Assembly: GCA_023954495.1 (NCBI GenBank)
Contig: JAMLIA010000021.1
Span: 1 to 46,950, forward strand
Reading direction: 5' to 3'
DNA from: Thermomicrobiales bacterium
GTDB taxonomy: Bacteria > Chloroflexota > Chloroflexia > Thermomicrobiales > CFX8
DNA length: 46,950 bases
Shown: positions 7,006-15,456 of the stretch, piece by piece
Position numbering within the stretch: the first letter of the stretch is position 1
Layout of the letters: each line of letters opens with the position of its first letter
Translations under genes and position numbers: made by a program
Notes under the pieces: model-generated
Seen by the model: only the letters and a program-made list of their open reading frames with translations
The model's database searches: none
Told to the model about the DNA's origin: nothing

Positions 7006-9492
7006 CTAGAGTGCCTGTGACTTCGTATCTAGAGGTGCTGGAGTTGGCTCACCGTGGCCGTCGGGTGATGCTGCCTGCCGTTGCGCCGAGAAGGCTTGTG
7101 CCTGCATGGCGTATTCCTCCAGCCGCGCTGCAACCTTGCCGTGGACGCTCTCGGGCGGGTAGTTGCCGTCGGCGTCCATCTCGCCGGCTGGCAGACCGGT
7201 GAGCAGCTCGATACCCTCGTCAATTGACTGGACCGCCCAGATGTGGAACTGACCGGCCTCGACCGCCTCGACGACTTCGGGGAAGAGCATCAGGCTGGGC
7301 ACGTTCGTCGCCGGCACGATCACGCCCTGTTGCCCGGTCAGGCCGCGAGCCTGGCAGACCTTGAAAAAGCCCTCGATTTTGTCGGTGACGCCACCGACCG
7401 CCTGCACTGTGCCGTACTGATCGACCGAGCCGGTGACCGCAATGTCCTGCCGCAGCGGGATTTCGCCGATCGCCGAAAGCAGCGCGTAGAGCTCGGTCGA
7501 TGAGGCCGAGTCGCCATCGACCCCGTTGTAGGACTGCTCGAAGGTGATCGTCGCCCGGATCGCCAGCGGTGCCTTCTTGCCGTACTGGCCGCGCAGGTAG
7601 CCGGACAGAATCAGGAAGCCTTTGCCGTGGCTCGGCCCCGACTGGTTGATTTCGCGCTCGATGCTGTCGATATCGCCGGAGCCGAGCGCGACGCGCGCAC
7701 TGATCCGGCTCGGCTGGCCGAAGGTGTAGTCGCCGATGCTGATGACTGAGAGGCCGTTGATCTGGCCGACCCGGCTGCCGTCGGTTTCCACGTCAATCGT
7801 GCCGTCGATCAGGCGTTCCTGGACGCGCTCCTCGATCAGGTTGGCTCGGTGGATCTTCTGCAGAATCGCCTGGGCAACGTCATCGACCGTCACGATCTCG
7901 TGCCCGGCATTGCCGGCCCAGTAGCTCGCCTCGGTGATGACGTTGGCGATGTCCTGCATGCGGGTTGAGAGCTTGCGCTGGTCCTCGCGGAGGCGCGCGC
8001 TGTATTCGAGCACCCGCGCGACCGCGCTGCGATCGAAGTGGCGCAGGCCGTTGTCGCGGATCTGGCGGCTGATGAACGCAACGTAGTCGGTGGTGTTCTG
8101 GTCGTCCCACTGCATGTCGGGCGCGAACTCGGCCTTCACCTTGAACAGTTCCGCGAACTCTTCATCAGTTGCGTAGAGCGTCTGATAGAGCAGCGACGTG
8201 CCGATCAGGATGACCTTGATGTCGAGTGGGATTGGCTCGGGCCGCAGCGTGGCCGTTGGCACCATGCTCGTCTGCTCGCCCATGTGCTCAATCCGGATTT
8301 CCTTGCCGACCAGTGCACGCTTGAGCGCGTCCCATGCGAACGGCTGGCGCAAGATGTCGGTGATGTGCAGGACGAGGAAGCCGCCGTTCGCGCGATGCAG
8401 CGCGCCCGGCTTGATCTCGCGGAAATCGGTCACCATTGAGCCGAACAGCGAGCGGTACTCCATCCGGCCGATCAGGTTGTAGTAGCTGGGGTTGCGCTCG
8501 CTGACCACCGGCGCGCCGTGGGTGCCGCCGTTGTCGATCAGGACGTTGACGTTGTAGCGGGCAGCGAACTCGACCCGCCGTGCTGCCTGGACTTGCTGAG
8601 CAGGGTCGGCGCTCTGCTGTTGCTCCGCAGGGCGAAACTCGGCGTAGTGAGTCAGGACATCCTCCTGGACCTGGTCGATGAAATGCAGGACCTCGCGATA
8701 GTCGTGATAGCGCTCGCGGAGCTCATCGAGCAGCGGGCCGATGGCAAAGAGCGCTACCTCGCGGTTCAGCTCGGAGACGCGCTCGCCAGCCTCGCGATCG
8801 AGCTCGCGGGCCTTGCGCATCGTCGATCCAAGCTGCTCCTGCACCAGCTGCCCGCGCTCGTCGATCGCCTTGCGCTCGTCTTCCGGCAGTTGTGCGTACG
8901 CCTCGTTCGACAACGGCTGGTCGTTCGCCACCGGGATGGTGGCGATGCCGGTCGGTGTCATCTGGATCGTGAAGCTGTTGGTCGCGGCGAACTGCTGGAG
9001 CTCCTCGAAGAGCTGGTCGCGGCGCTGGCCAACGGCCGACAGCGCGTTGCGTTGGCGGCGAGCGTAGTCCTCGCTATCGAACGCGCGCGGGATCTCGCGC
9101 TGGGCATCGGCGACGAAGCGCTGCATGTCGGCGGCCAGCGTCGTGCCGCGCCCGGCCGGCAGCCGGATTGCGGTCGGGCGGTCGGAGTCCTCGAAGTTGT
9201 GGACATAGGCCCAGTCGTCCGGTGTCGGCATGCGCGGCGCGAACTCGGCGAGCATGTCGATGATGCTCGTCTCACGCCCGGACCCCGGCTGACCGGAGAC
9301 ATAGATGTTGTAGCCGGTGGCGCGAATTTCCAGCCCGAAGGTGATTGCGTCGATTGCTCGTGGTTGGCCGATCGTGCCACGTCCGGGAGGAACATCGGCG
9401 GTCGTTTCAAATGGGAGCGACGCGGGATCGACGCGACGGCGCAGAGCGTCCGGCGGAAGCTCACCCGTCACCAATCTGATCTCATTCGACAT
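7006..9492 (-). CDS. LonB-type ATP-dependent protease (AAA_32/Lon-like)
   Basis: An 828-residue fusion of an AAA-type ATPase region with a long helical insertion and a C-terminal Lon protease domain, matching the Lon-related YcbZ/LonB length. The catalytic dyad is visible: Ser662 in DGDSASSTE and Lys705 in GGVTDKIEGF, 43 residues apart as in canonical Lon. The nucleotide motif at 67-75 reads GQPGSGRET, with Arg where Walker A has Lys, as in several relatives of this group. The insertion (about 170-280) is charged and probably coiled coil. There is no N-terminal LAN domain. It starts divergently from the lipoprotein gene. It should degrade misfolded or specific cytosolic proteins. Confidence 0.93.
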   Translation of the reverse strand: MSNEIRLVTGELPPDALRRRVDPASLPFETTADVPPGRGTIGQPRAIDAITFGLEIRATGYNIYVSGQPGSGRETSIIDMLAEFAPRMPTPDDWAYVHNFEDSDRPTAIRLPAGRGTTLAADMQRFVADAQREIPRAFDSEDYARRQRNALSAVGQRRDQLFEELQQFAATNSFTIQMTPTGIATIPVANDQPLSNEAYAQLPEDERKAIDERGQLVQEQLGSTMRKARELDREAGERVSELNREVALFAIGPLLDELRERYHDYREVLHFIDQVQEDVLTHYAEFRPAEQQQSADPAQQVQAARRVEFAARYNVNVLIDNGGTHGAPVVSERNPSYYNLIGRMEYRSLFGSMVTDFREIKPGALHRANGGFLVLHITDILRQPFAWDALKRALVGKEIRIEHMGEQTSMVPTATLRPEPIPLDIKVILIGTSLLYQTLYATDEEFAELFKVKAEFAPDMQWDDQNTTDYVAFISRQIRDNGLRHFDRSAVARVLEYSARLREDQRKLSTRMQDIANVITEASYWAGNAGHEIVTVDDVAQAILQKIHRANLIEERVQERLIDGTIDVETDGSRVGQINGLSVISIGDYTFGQPSRISARVALGSGDIDSIEREINQSGPSHGKGFLILSGYLRGQYGKKAPLAIRATITFEQSYNGVDGDSASSTELYALLSAIGEIPLRQDIAVTGSVDQYGTVQAVGGVTDKIEGFFKVCQARGLTGQQGVIVPATNVPSLMLFPEVVEAVEAGQFHIWAVQSIDEGIELLTGLPAGEMDADGNYPPESVHGKVAARLEEYAMQAQAFSAQRQAASPDGHGEPTPAPLDTKSQAL

Positions 9493-9564
9493 ACTGCAAG
9501 CCTTCCCTCACTGTTTCTTGATTTTGAATGCAGGATACGACACACAGATGCCCCATCCGTCGAA

Positions 9565-9586
9565 CGGCATCGCGAATGCGATGCCG
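9565..9586. promoter_or_regulatory. Perfect 9-bp palindrome in a divergent promoter region
   Basis: CGGCATCGC and GCGATGCCG are separated by GAAT in the 186 bases between the divergent Lon-like and lipoprotein genes. It could be an operator or a leader hairpin for the lipoprotein transcript. There is no clear T-run next to it. Confidence 0.4.
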
Positions 9587-9678
9587 CAAGCAGGCTTTTG
9601 TGTGATGGTCGGCGTTGTCGTGCCTGCGGGGAACGTTCAATACTGACTTCGTGCCTGTGGTAGTTACGTGGAGGATTC

Positions 9679-10212
9679 ATGCCCAACCGACGATTGCCGA
9701 TTCCTGCTCGTCTGCGTCTGGGCATCAGCTTGTTGGCCGTTGTGCTGGTACTGGCCGGTTGCGCCTCGATCGGCGCGCCCGACCCGACGGCGACACCGCT
9801 GCCCTCCCCGACGCCGACCGCGACACCGATCCCCACTGCCACACCATCGCCGACGCCGTTCGTCCCACCGACCGTTGCCGTGCAGGATGACGACTCGATC
9901 CGGCCCTGCCTGGAGCGCAACCTGACGCCGGAGCTGCTCATCAGCCTGTCGATGGACGACACGACGCTGACGAAGGACATCATGCGTACCTGCCTGGAGA
10001 CGCAGATCCCCGGCCCGCTCGTGTCCCTGATCGATCCGATCATCGAGGACGCCTCCGAGTGTGCGCTGGATGTCAGCAAAACGCTCTCGAACGATGACCT
10101 GATCATCCTCAGCGGCGATAACACGACCAGCAAGGACGCCGTTGTCTCACGCGTCGCGAACGGCATTGTTGACTGTCTGGCGAGTAAGTATCACCTCGAC
10201 TTCTTGCGCTAA
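9679..10212 (+). CDS. Hypothetical lipoprotein with Thr/Pro-rich stalk
   Basis: A 177-residue exported protein. It starts with a basic N-terminus, a hydrophobic core and a lipobox ending LAGC with Cys28 as the lipidation site. Residues about 34-66 are a Thr/Pro/Ala-rich spacer typical of Chloroflexota surface lipoproteins. The mature domain (about 70-177) is acidic, with four Cys residues (CLERN, CLETQ, CALD, CLAS) that could form disulfides. GGAGG lies a few bases before the ATG. I do not recognise the globular domain. It precedes two further exported proteins on the same strand, but the 100-base gap suggests separate promoters. Confidence 0.85.
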   Translation: MPNRRLPIPARLRLGISLLAVVLVLAGCASIGAPDPTATPLPSPTPTATPIPTATPSPTPFVPPTVAVQDDDSIRPCLERNLTPELLISLSMDDTTLTKDIMRTCLETQIPGPLVSLIDPIIEDASECALDVSKTLSNDDLIILSGDNTTSKDAVVSRVANGIVDCLASKYHLDFLR

Positions 10213-10312
10213 GGGCGCGAGACTTGCGTTTGCACAGACGGTCGTCTACGAGACGACGCGAAATCCCATAAGTGGCGTTGAACAGACGCCCAACAATCAA
10301 AGGGGGTGACAG

Positions 10313-12202
10313 GTGGGTAGTCCACGAACTCGTGGTCGGCGTCGCAGTACCGTATTTGTCGTCGCGCTCATCACCATGCTCCTGGGGTCGATGGCCGGGG
10401 TGGCGACTGCTGCTGACCCGTCCGAACAGACACTGGTTCCGATCGGCGGCGGATATACAACGACGTCACTCGAAGGCTTTGCCGAGGTCGTCGCGGACCA
10501 CGCGACCGGCGATACGGTCGACATCCTGGTCGAGCCGTCGTCGTACGGCAATGACCCGGCCGATCTCGATGACAACACTGAGCTGGCGCAGGATCGCACC
10601 GATCAGGTCGAGGATGCCTGTAACTCGGTCGTGGATACGGCGGAGTTCCCGGGCGGATGCGTCGCGACACTCCTGCATCTGTTTATGCGCAGCCAGACCG
10701 ACGGGCCGGAAGGCGAGGCAGCGATTGCCCTGCTGACAGACTCCGAGACGGACGGCGTCTACATCCTCGGTGGCGATCAGACGATCGCGATGGAGGTGCT
10801 GGCCAACAGCGACGTTGAGGATGCGATGGAGGCCGCCTATCTCGCTGGTGTGGTCTACGGCGGAACCAGCGCCGGTGCCGCGGTCCAGTCGACGACGATG
10901 ATCGGTGGCTATACCGATCCGGGTTGGCCGTATAACGCGATGGAGAAGGACAAGGTCATCGTCTGGTGGTCGAACGATCAGACTGGTCCGGATGACTTCA
11001 CCCGTGGCCTGAGCTTCTCGTCAGATACGGCCATCACCGACCAGCACTTCTACCAGCGCGGACGCTTCGCGCGACTGCTGAATGTGGTCATGCAGTCCGA
11101 CGAGCAGTTCGCCGGGCAGAGCAAGGTCGGCATCGGTGTTGATTACGCGACCGGTGTCCAGATCACGGACGATCAGTTCGTGCACGGTGTCTTCGGCGAC
11201 TCGTCGGTTGCCGTCATCGATGCCGAAGCACTGAACGCGACCCATCAGTGGGTTGGCCCGGACGGGACGCTGTCGGTGCGCAACATGCTGACGCACATCA
11301 TCGGCGCAGACCCGGACATCACCTACGACACGGTGAACCGCACGATCTCCGACGCCAGCGGCGTCCAGTCGATCAACGAGTGGGCGATGATGGAGCCCGA
11401 GTTCGACCAGATGCGCATGCGTGCGACGCTGATGCTCGGCGGCGATCTGTCAGATAGCTGGGACGGACCGGCGATGGCCGAGTTCATCCAGCGCATCGAG
11501 GCGGCCCGCATGGCGAAGATGATGGTCGTCGCGGTCGGCGCGACCTACGCGGACGGCCAGGCGCTCGCCCGTGAGTATGTCGCCGGCCTGCGGGAGGCGG
11601 GGCTGCCGTGGTGGTATCAGGTGCAGACGTTCGTCTACGACCAGAGCACGCTGCGCTACGTCAACTCGATCTCGTTCAACCGCACTGCCGGTGTCGTCTT
11701 CGTCGGCGATGATCAGGCGTCGATGACCGCTGCGATGAGCAACCATCTCTTCGGTCGGCTGGTTGAGCGCGCGCTGGACAGCGTGCCGGTTGTCCTGACC
11801 GACCAGGCAGTGACGGCGGTCATGGGCGAACGCTACGTCACTAACCCTGACCCGACCGATGACGACGTGCAGGATGTGGCAATCGCCTCGTTCCAGGCCG
11901 GCAACATCCAGATCGCCAACGGGCTTGGCATCGTCGCTGGTTCGTTGCAGGGTACCCTGACGTACGACCAGCAATGGGGCCGCCTCTACAGTCTGGCGAT
12001 GGATTCCCCGGACGCGTTGGTCTACGGCATCAGCGAGATGACCGCACTCGTCATCAGTCACCGTGAGGCGACTGTCGTCGGCGAGCGCTCGGTGGTCACG
12101 CTCGATGGCAGCCAGGGCACCTGGTCCGTCGGCACAAACGGCGCGTTCTCGGCGCTGAATGTTGTCCTGAATGCCTATGGTCCTGGTGACGCTGTCGAAT
12201 AG
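10313..12202 (+). CDS. Exported tandem peptidase S51 (cyanophycinase-like) protein with inactive second domain
   Basis: A 629-residue protein, more than twice the usual S51 length, with an N-terminal signal segment (VVALITMLLGSMAGVATAA). The first half carries YILGGDQTIAMEVL and GGTSAGAAVQS, with Ser186 as the expected nucleophile, and TDQHFYQRGRFARL with the expected His. This architecture matches cyanophycinase/peptidase E relatives that cleave beta-Asp or Asp bonds. The second half repeats the plan (VVFVGDDQASMTAAM, then VPVVLTDQAVTAVMG, then LTYDQQWGRLYSL), but the Ser and His are gone, so it looks like a pseudoenzyme duplicate. GTG start with an AAAGGGGGTGA site. A strong terminator follows. 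Substrate unknown. Confidence 0.88.
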   Translation: MGSPRTRGRRRSTVFVVALITMLLGSMAGVATAADPSEQTLVPIGGGYTTTSLEGFAEVVADHATGDTVDILVEPSSYGNDPADLDDNTELAQDRTDQVEDACNSVVDTAEFPGGCVATLLHLFMRSQTDGPEGEAAIALLTDSETDGVYILGGDQTIAMEVLANSDVEDAMEAAYLAGVVYGGTSAGAAVQSTTMIGGYTDPGWPYNAMEKDKVIVWWSNDQTGPDDFTRGLSFSSDTAITDQHFYQRGRFARLLNVVMQSDEQFAGQSKVGIGVDYATGVQITDDQFVHGVFGDSSVAVIDAEALNATHQWVGPDGTLSVRNMLTHIIGADPDITYDTVNRTISDASGVQSINEWAMMEPEFDQMRMRATLMLGGDLSDSWDGPAMAEFIQRIEAARMAKMMVVAVGATYADGQALAREYVAGLREAGLPWWYQVQTFVYDQSTLRYVNSISFNRTAGVVFVGDDQASMTAAMSNHLFGRLVERALDSVPVVLTDQAVTAVMGERYVTNPDPTDDDVQDVAIASFQAGNIQIANGLGIVAGSLQGTLTYDQQWGRLYSLAMDSPDALVYGISEMTALVISHREATVVGERSVVTLDGSQGTWSVGTNGAFSALNVVLNAYGPGDAVE

Positions 12203-12224
12203 ATACAACGTCTCGACACGACGT

Positions 12225-12256
12225 CCCCGCTGCTTTTCGAGGCAGCGGGGGCGTTT
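12225..12256 (+). terminator. Rho-independent terminator after the S51 gene
   Basis: A 9-bp GC stem pairs CCCCGCTGC (12225-12233) with GCAGCGGGG (12242-12250) around an 8-base loop and is followed by GCGTTTTCG. It lies 22 bases after the S51 stop codon. Confidence 0.8.
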
Positions 12257-12273
12257 TCGTGTGCCGTCGCCCA

Positions 12274-12704
12274 CCGATCCCTTCGTAGGGACAGCGCTGG
12301 CGCTGTCATCGCCGTGAGGCGACCCTCCCCCGTTGTCATTTCGAGCGCGCACGCGAGAAATCTCTCCTGCGTTTGACTGCGTCGAATGGGTGGGAGATCT
12401 CTCACTGCGGTTCGAGATGACAGGTGAAAAGGTAGGCTACCGATCAGACAACTTGACATTGACAACGCACTCAAAGTGTCGGGGCGTATCGCACACGTCC
12501 GGCCAGATACGCGACCACCCAACAAGGGCACCCGGACACCGTGGTTGCCGATCTGAGTGGGTTGGGGGCCAAACGGGCGTATGCGATACGCCCCTACATT
12601 TCGGGGCCGACACGGTGGGCGATTCTCCAAGGCCGCAATGATCTGCGCGGGAGGGTCGCCTCACGGCGATGACAGCGCCAGCGCTGTCCCTACGAAGGGA
12701 TTGG
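12274..12704. repeat. Foldback element A (56-base terminal inverted repeats)
   Basis: The bases 12274-12329 and 12649-12704 are inverted copies of each other with essentially one mismatch. They flank about 320 bases with no believable gene. The interior holds a palindromic module (12336-12423) of the GAGATCTCTC/GAGCGCGCACGCGAG type. It also holds the 30-base module at 12447-12476, which recurs exactly at 32852-32881, and two GGGCGTATGCGATACGCCC-type cores. No transposase is encoded, so it is MITE-like or a composite repeat island. Arm sequences of the type CGCCGTGAGGCGACCCTCC recur at 14270, 24360 and 46866. Confidence 0.8.
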
Positions 12705-12853
12705 CGGCACGTTCCTGTCAAGGGGTTGCCAGATAGTCAATGCGTAGGTACGATGTGTACGTACACTGTTTGGTGCGCCGCGGTGTGGCCGCGATCGGGG
12801 GTGATGGGCACGGCCTGTCTGCCCGATGCACGACGACGAAGGAGCAGGCAGCA

Positions 12854-14149
12854 GTGTCGAGTCGTACGAGCTATCTGCGCGGCCCCCGGGCCGTCATTGT
12901 GGCAGTTGTCTGTTTGATGCTGGCGAGCGCCGTCATGTGGATTCCGGCACTCGCCGAGGATGATCCCGTGGTTGGGAGCGCCATGGTGGTGAACACCGAT
13001 GGCGAGGGCGTGAATCTGCGCGAATTCCCGTGGTTGGAAGCTGACGCGATTATGGCCGTGCCGGAGGGCATGGTCGTTGACGTGTTGAAGACCGCGCTGT
13101 TCGACGATAGTGGCACGGAGTGGTGGAAGATTCGGGTTGACGGGCAGGACGGATACAGCGTTGCCCAGTATCTCAATCTGTCCGGCAGCGCTCCACCGAC
13201 GACCGGAGCCGGGGCAGTCGGCGCTGTCGCCGGGCAGGTGGCAACCGTCACCGCCACCGATGGCCAGGGGCTGAATCTGCGGGAGAACCCGTGGGTCGAG
13301 TCGCCGGTGATCACCTCCATTCCGGAGGGTGCCATTGTCACCGTGCTCAAGACCGCGCTCTACGATGACAGCGGCATGGAGTGGTGGAAGGTCAGCTTTG
13401 ACGGGACCGAGGGCTACAGCGTCGCGCAGTACCTCGCGGTCACTGGCCAGCGGGCCGGCTCGTCTGCGACGCCGGCACCGGCGGTCGGGCTGCGGGTGGG
13501 CCAGTCCGTCATGATCAGTGCGACCGGCGATGATGGCGTGAATGTCCGCACTGGAGCGGGCGTCGGGAATGCAGTTGTTGGACACCTCGCCGAGGGCACG
13601 ATTCTGACAATCGCGGCCGGTCCTGTTTACGACAGCACTGATGTCGGCTGGTATCAGCTGACTGGCGCGGGCGTGGATGGCTGGGTACATGGCGGCTACG
13701 TTGCCGCCGCTCCGCCGACTGGTGTCGTGACGATCAGCGCCTCCGGCGTGTCCAGCTCGGATGACTGGCTCGACGCGGGTGATGCGATCGTTAGCGAGGC
13801 GATGTCGCACCTCGGCGCCCCGTACCTGTGGGCGGGCACGACGCCGTCCGGCTTCGATTGTTCGGGCTTCGTCTACTACGTCGTCAACCGCGTCCTCACC
13901 AACGACTTCCCTCGCGCCATCGAACAGCAGATGGCGCAGGGCACAGCCGTTGACATGCCCGACCTGCGCCCTGGCGACCTCGTCTTCTTCGAGAACACCT
14001 ACAAAGAGGGCCTGTCGCACGTCGGCATCTATCTCGGCGAGGGCCAGTTCGTCAGCGCTGGTGGTGAAGAGGTCGTGGTCGGCGTCGATAATCTGAACGA
14101 CACCTACTGGGCGACCCGCTACGTCACCGCCCGCCGTGTTGGTGGGTGA
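12854..14149 (+). CDS. Secreted SH3b-NlpC/P60 cell-wall endopeptidase
   Basis: A 431-residue exported protein. An N-terminal hydrophobic signal (AVIVAVVCLMLASAVMWIPALA) is followed by three bacterial SH3 repeats. The first two are near-duplicates containing GxNLRExPW and DDSGxEWWK, and the third contains DGVNVRTGAGVG. A C-terminal NlpC/P60 domain has Cys336 in FDCSGFVY and His389 in SHVGIYLGEG. Such enzymes cut peptidoglycan stem peptides outside the cell, with SH3 domains anchoring to the wall. The GTG at 12854 has AAGGAG nine bases upstream. The frame is open back to 12740, but that lacks a ribosome-binding site. A strong hairpin terminates it. Confidence 0.93.
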   Translation: MSSRTSYLRGPRAVIVAVVCLMLASAVMWIPALAEDDPVVGSAMVVNTDGEGVNLREFPWLEADAIMAVPEGMVVDVLKTALFDDSGTEWWKIRVDGQDGYSVAQYLNLSGSAPPTTGAGAVGAVAGQVATVTATDGQGLNLRENPWVESPVITSIPEGAIVTVLKTALYDDSGMEWWKVSFDGTEGYSVAQYLAVTGQRAGSSATPAPAVGLRVGQSVMISATGDDGVNVRTGAGVGNAVVGHLAEGTILTIAAGPVYDSTDVGWYQLTGAGVDGWVHGGYVAAAPPTGVVTISASGVSSSDDWLDAGDAIVSEAMSHLGAPYLWAGTTPSGFDCSGFVYYVVNRVLTNDFPRAIEQQMAQGTAVDMPDLRPGDLVFFENTYKEGLSHVGIYLGEGQFVSAGGEEVVVGVDNLNDTYWATRYVTARRVGG

Positions 14150-14175
14150 TCTGCAGCGCCTGAATCGCAAGCAAG

Positions 14176-14209
14176 CACGAGCCGCGTCGGTAATCCGACG
14201 CGGCTCGTG
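14176..14209. terminator. 15-bp perfect hairpin after the NlpC/P60 gene
   Basis: CACGAGCCGCGTCGG and its exact complement flank a TAAT tetraloop. There is no T-run on the plus strand, so it may be a factor-assisted terminator or a transcript-stabilising hairpin. It directly abuts foldback element B. Confidence 0.65.
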
Positions 14210-14215
14210 TAGTGC

Positions 14216-14494
14216 GTCGAACAGCGCGACGAACGCCTCCGTGTCCGTACGGACAGGACCCGGCCTGTCCTCGCCGTGAGGCGACCTTCCCGGCTTGATC
14301 GCCATGTTTTCGGCATCCAATGGCGCGGCGTGGGATCGGCATCGCAAAGCGCGTCCGGCGTGCCAACGCGGGTTTTGCACGTCGATTGCGCAGATTCGAG
14401 ACGCGAGCGCTCGGCGCGGGAAAGTCGCCTCACGGCGAGGACAGGCCGGGTCCGTGTCCGTACGGAGGTGGAGGCGTTCGTCGCGCTGTTCGAC
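14216..14494. repeat. Foldback element B (about 77-base terminal inverted repeats)
   Basis: The bases 14216-14292 and 14417-14494 are inverted copies with a 3-base gap and a few mismatches, enclosing about 124 bases without a gene. The inner ends of the arms share the CGCCGTGAGGCGAC module with element A, while the outer ends (GTCGAACAGCGCGACGAACG) are specific to this element. It sits between the NlpC terminator and the alkA stop codon. An antisense open frame that runs through it is not a gene. Confidence 0.8.
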
Positions 14495-14523
14495 AAGCTG
14501 CGCGGTCGCGCGGGAGGGTCGCT

Positions 14524-15456
14524 TCACGCGCCGAACTGGCGGCTCATCCAGACGAAGAACGTCGCCCAGCTACGCCAGGGACGCCAGCGCTCGGCGATGG
14601 CGCGGAGCTCCGGTTCGGTGGCGCGAGCGCCGGTGGCGGCGGTGCCGATCAGGAGTTGCAGGCTGACGTCGCCGGCCGGGATGATGTCCCGGCGGCCCAT
14701 CCCGCGCATCAGCACATATTCCGCCGTCCAGCGTCCGACGCCGCGCAGGCGCACCAACTCGTCGATTGCCTCGTCGTCGGGAAGCGTTGCCAACTCGTGC
14801 AGGTCGAGGCGGCCGGACGTGATCTCTTCCGAGACGCCGATGACATAGGCGGCCTTCTGGCGGCTGAACTGCTGGCCAAGCAGGACGGCGGGATCGAGCG
14901 CGGCGACAACCTCGGGACGTGGCAGCAGCGGATAGCGTACGTCGTCGATGACGAGTTCGTGGCCACAGGTCTCGACGAGCCGGTCTTTGAGACGTCTGGC
15001 AAAGCCGACGTTGATCTGCTGTCCGAGGATGGCCCAGACGAGCGATTCATACAGATCGGCGACGACGATCGGCCGCATGCCCTCGTAGGACGTGACGATC
15101 GGACGGAGGATGTCGTCGGCGTCGGCGAGCGCTGCGAACGCGGCCGGGTCGGTATCGAGCGCGAAGATGCGACGCACCTCGCGTTCGGCGCGGTCGAGCA
15201 ACTCCGGTGAGACGTGCGGCCCGGCGATTCCCACCGTGAGCGTATCTGGCGTTGTCGACTCCCGGAGCGTCACCAGCAGGTCGTGGCCATCGAGCATGAG
15301 TGCCCGCTGCCAGGTGCCGTTCTCCAGATCGACGCGCTCCAGCGTCGAGGCTGTCCAACTGTTGATATAGGTCAGCGCGAGCGGGAAATTGAGCACGCCG
15401 GTCGGTCGGATCTCGCGAACCAACCGGCGTGTCACTTGTCCTTCGCCCGTCGTCAT
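14524..15456 (-). CDS. alkA: DNA-3-methyladenine glycosylase II (AlkA-like HhH-GPD)
   Basis: A 310-residue base-excision enzyme that removes alkylated purines from DNA. The C-terminal half carries the helix-hairpin-helix LVRLRGVGRWTAEYVL and the catalytic aspartate in IIPAGDVSLQ, as in AlkA/OGG-type glycosylases. The N-terminal half is the beta-rich AlkA_N-like region. The ATG at 15456 overlaps the TGA of the upstream Ada gene as ATGA, which implies translational coupling. An in-frame extension to 15570 would lie inside ada and is not used. Adjacent Ada makes this an adaptive response pair to methylation damage. Confidence 0.9.
   Translation of the reverse strand: MTTGEGQVTRRLVREIRPTGVLNFPLALTYINSWTASTLERVDLENGTWQRALMLDGHDLLVTLRESTTPDTLTVGIAGPHVSPELLDRAEREVRRIFALDTDPAAFAALADADDILRPIVTSYEGMRPIVVADLYESLVWAILGQQINVGFARRLKDRLVETCGHELVIDDVRYPLLPRPEVVAALDPAVLLGQQFSRQKAAYVIGVSEEITSGRLDLHELATLPDDEAIDELVRLRGVGRWTAEYVLMRGMGRRDIIPAGDVSLQLLIGTAATGARATEPELRAIAERWRPWRSWATFFVWMSRQFGA

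Noticed and set aside
12274-12704. CRISPR array possibility for the clustered repeats
   Set aside because: There are no regularly spaced direct repeats with unique spacers and no Cas genes. The repeats are inverted and of different families.
12737-14527. A 596-residue minus-strand open frame opposite the NlpC/P60 gene and running through foldback B
   Set aside because: It is rich in Arg, His and Ala with no domain, lies exactly antisense to a gene with full motif support, and is typical of GC-rich shadow frames.
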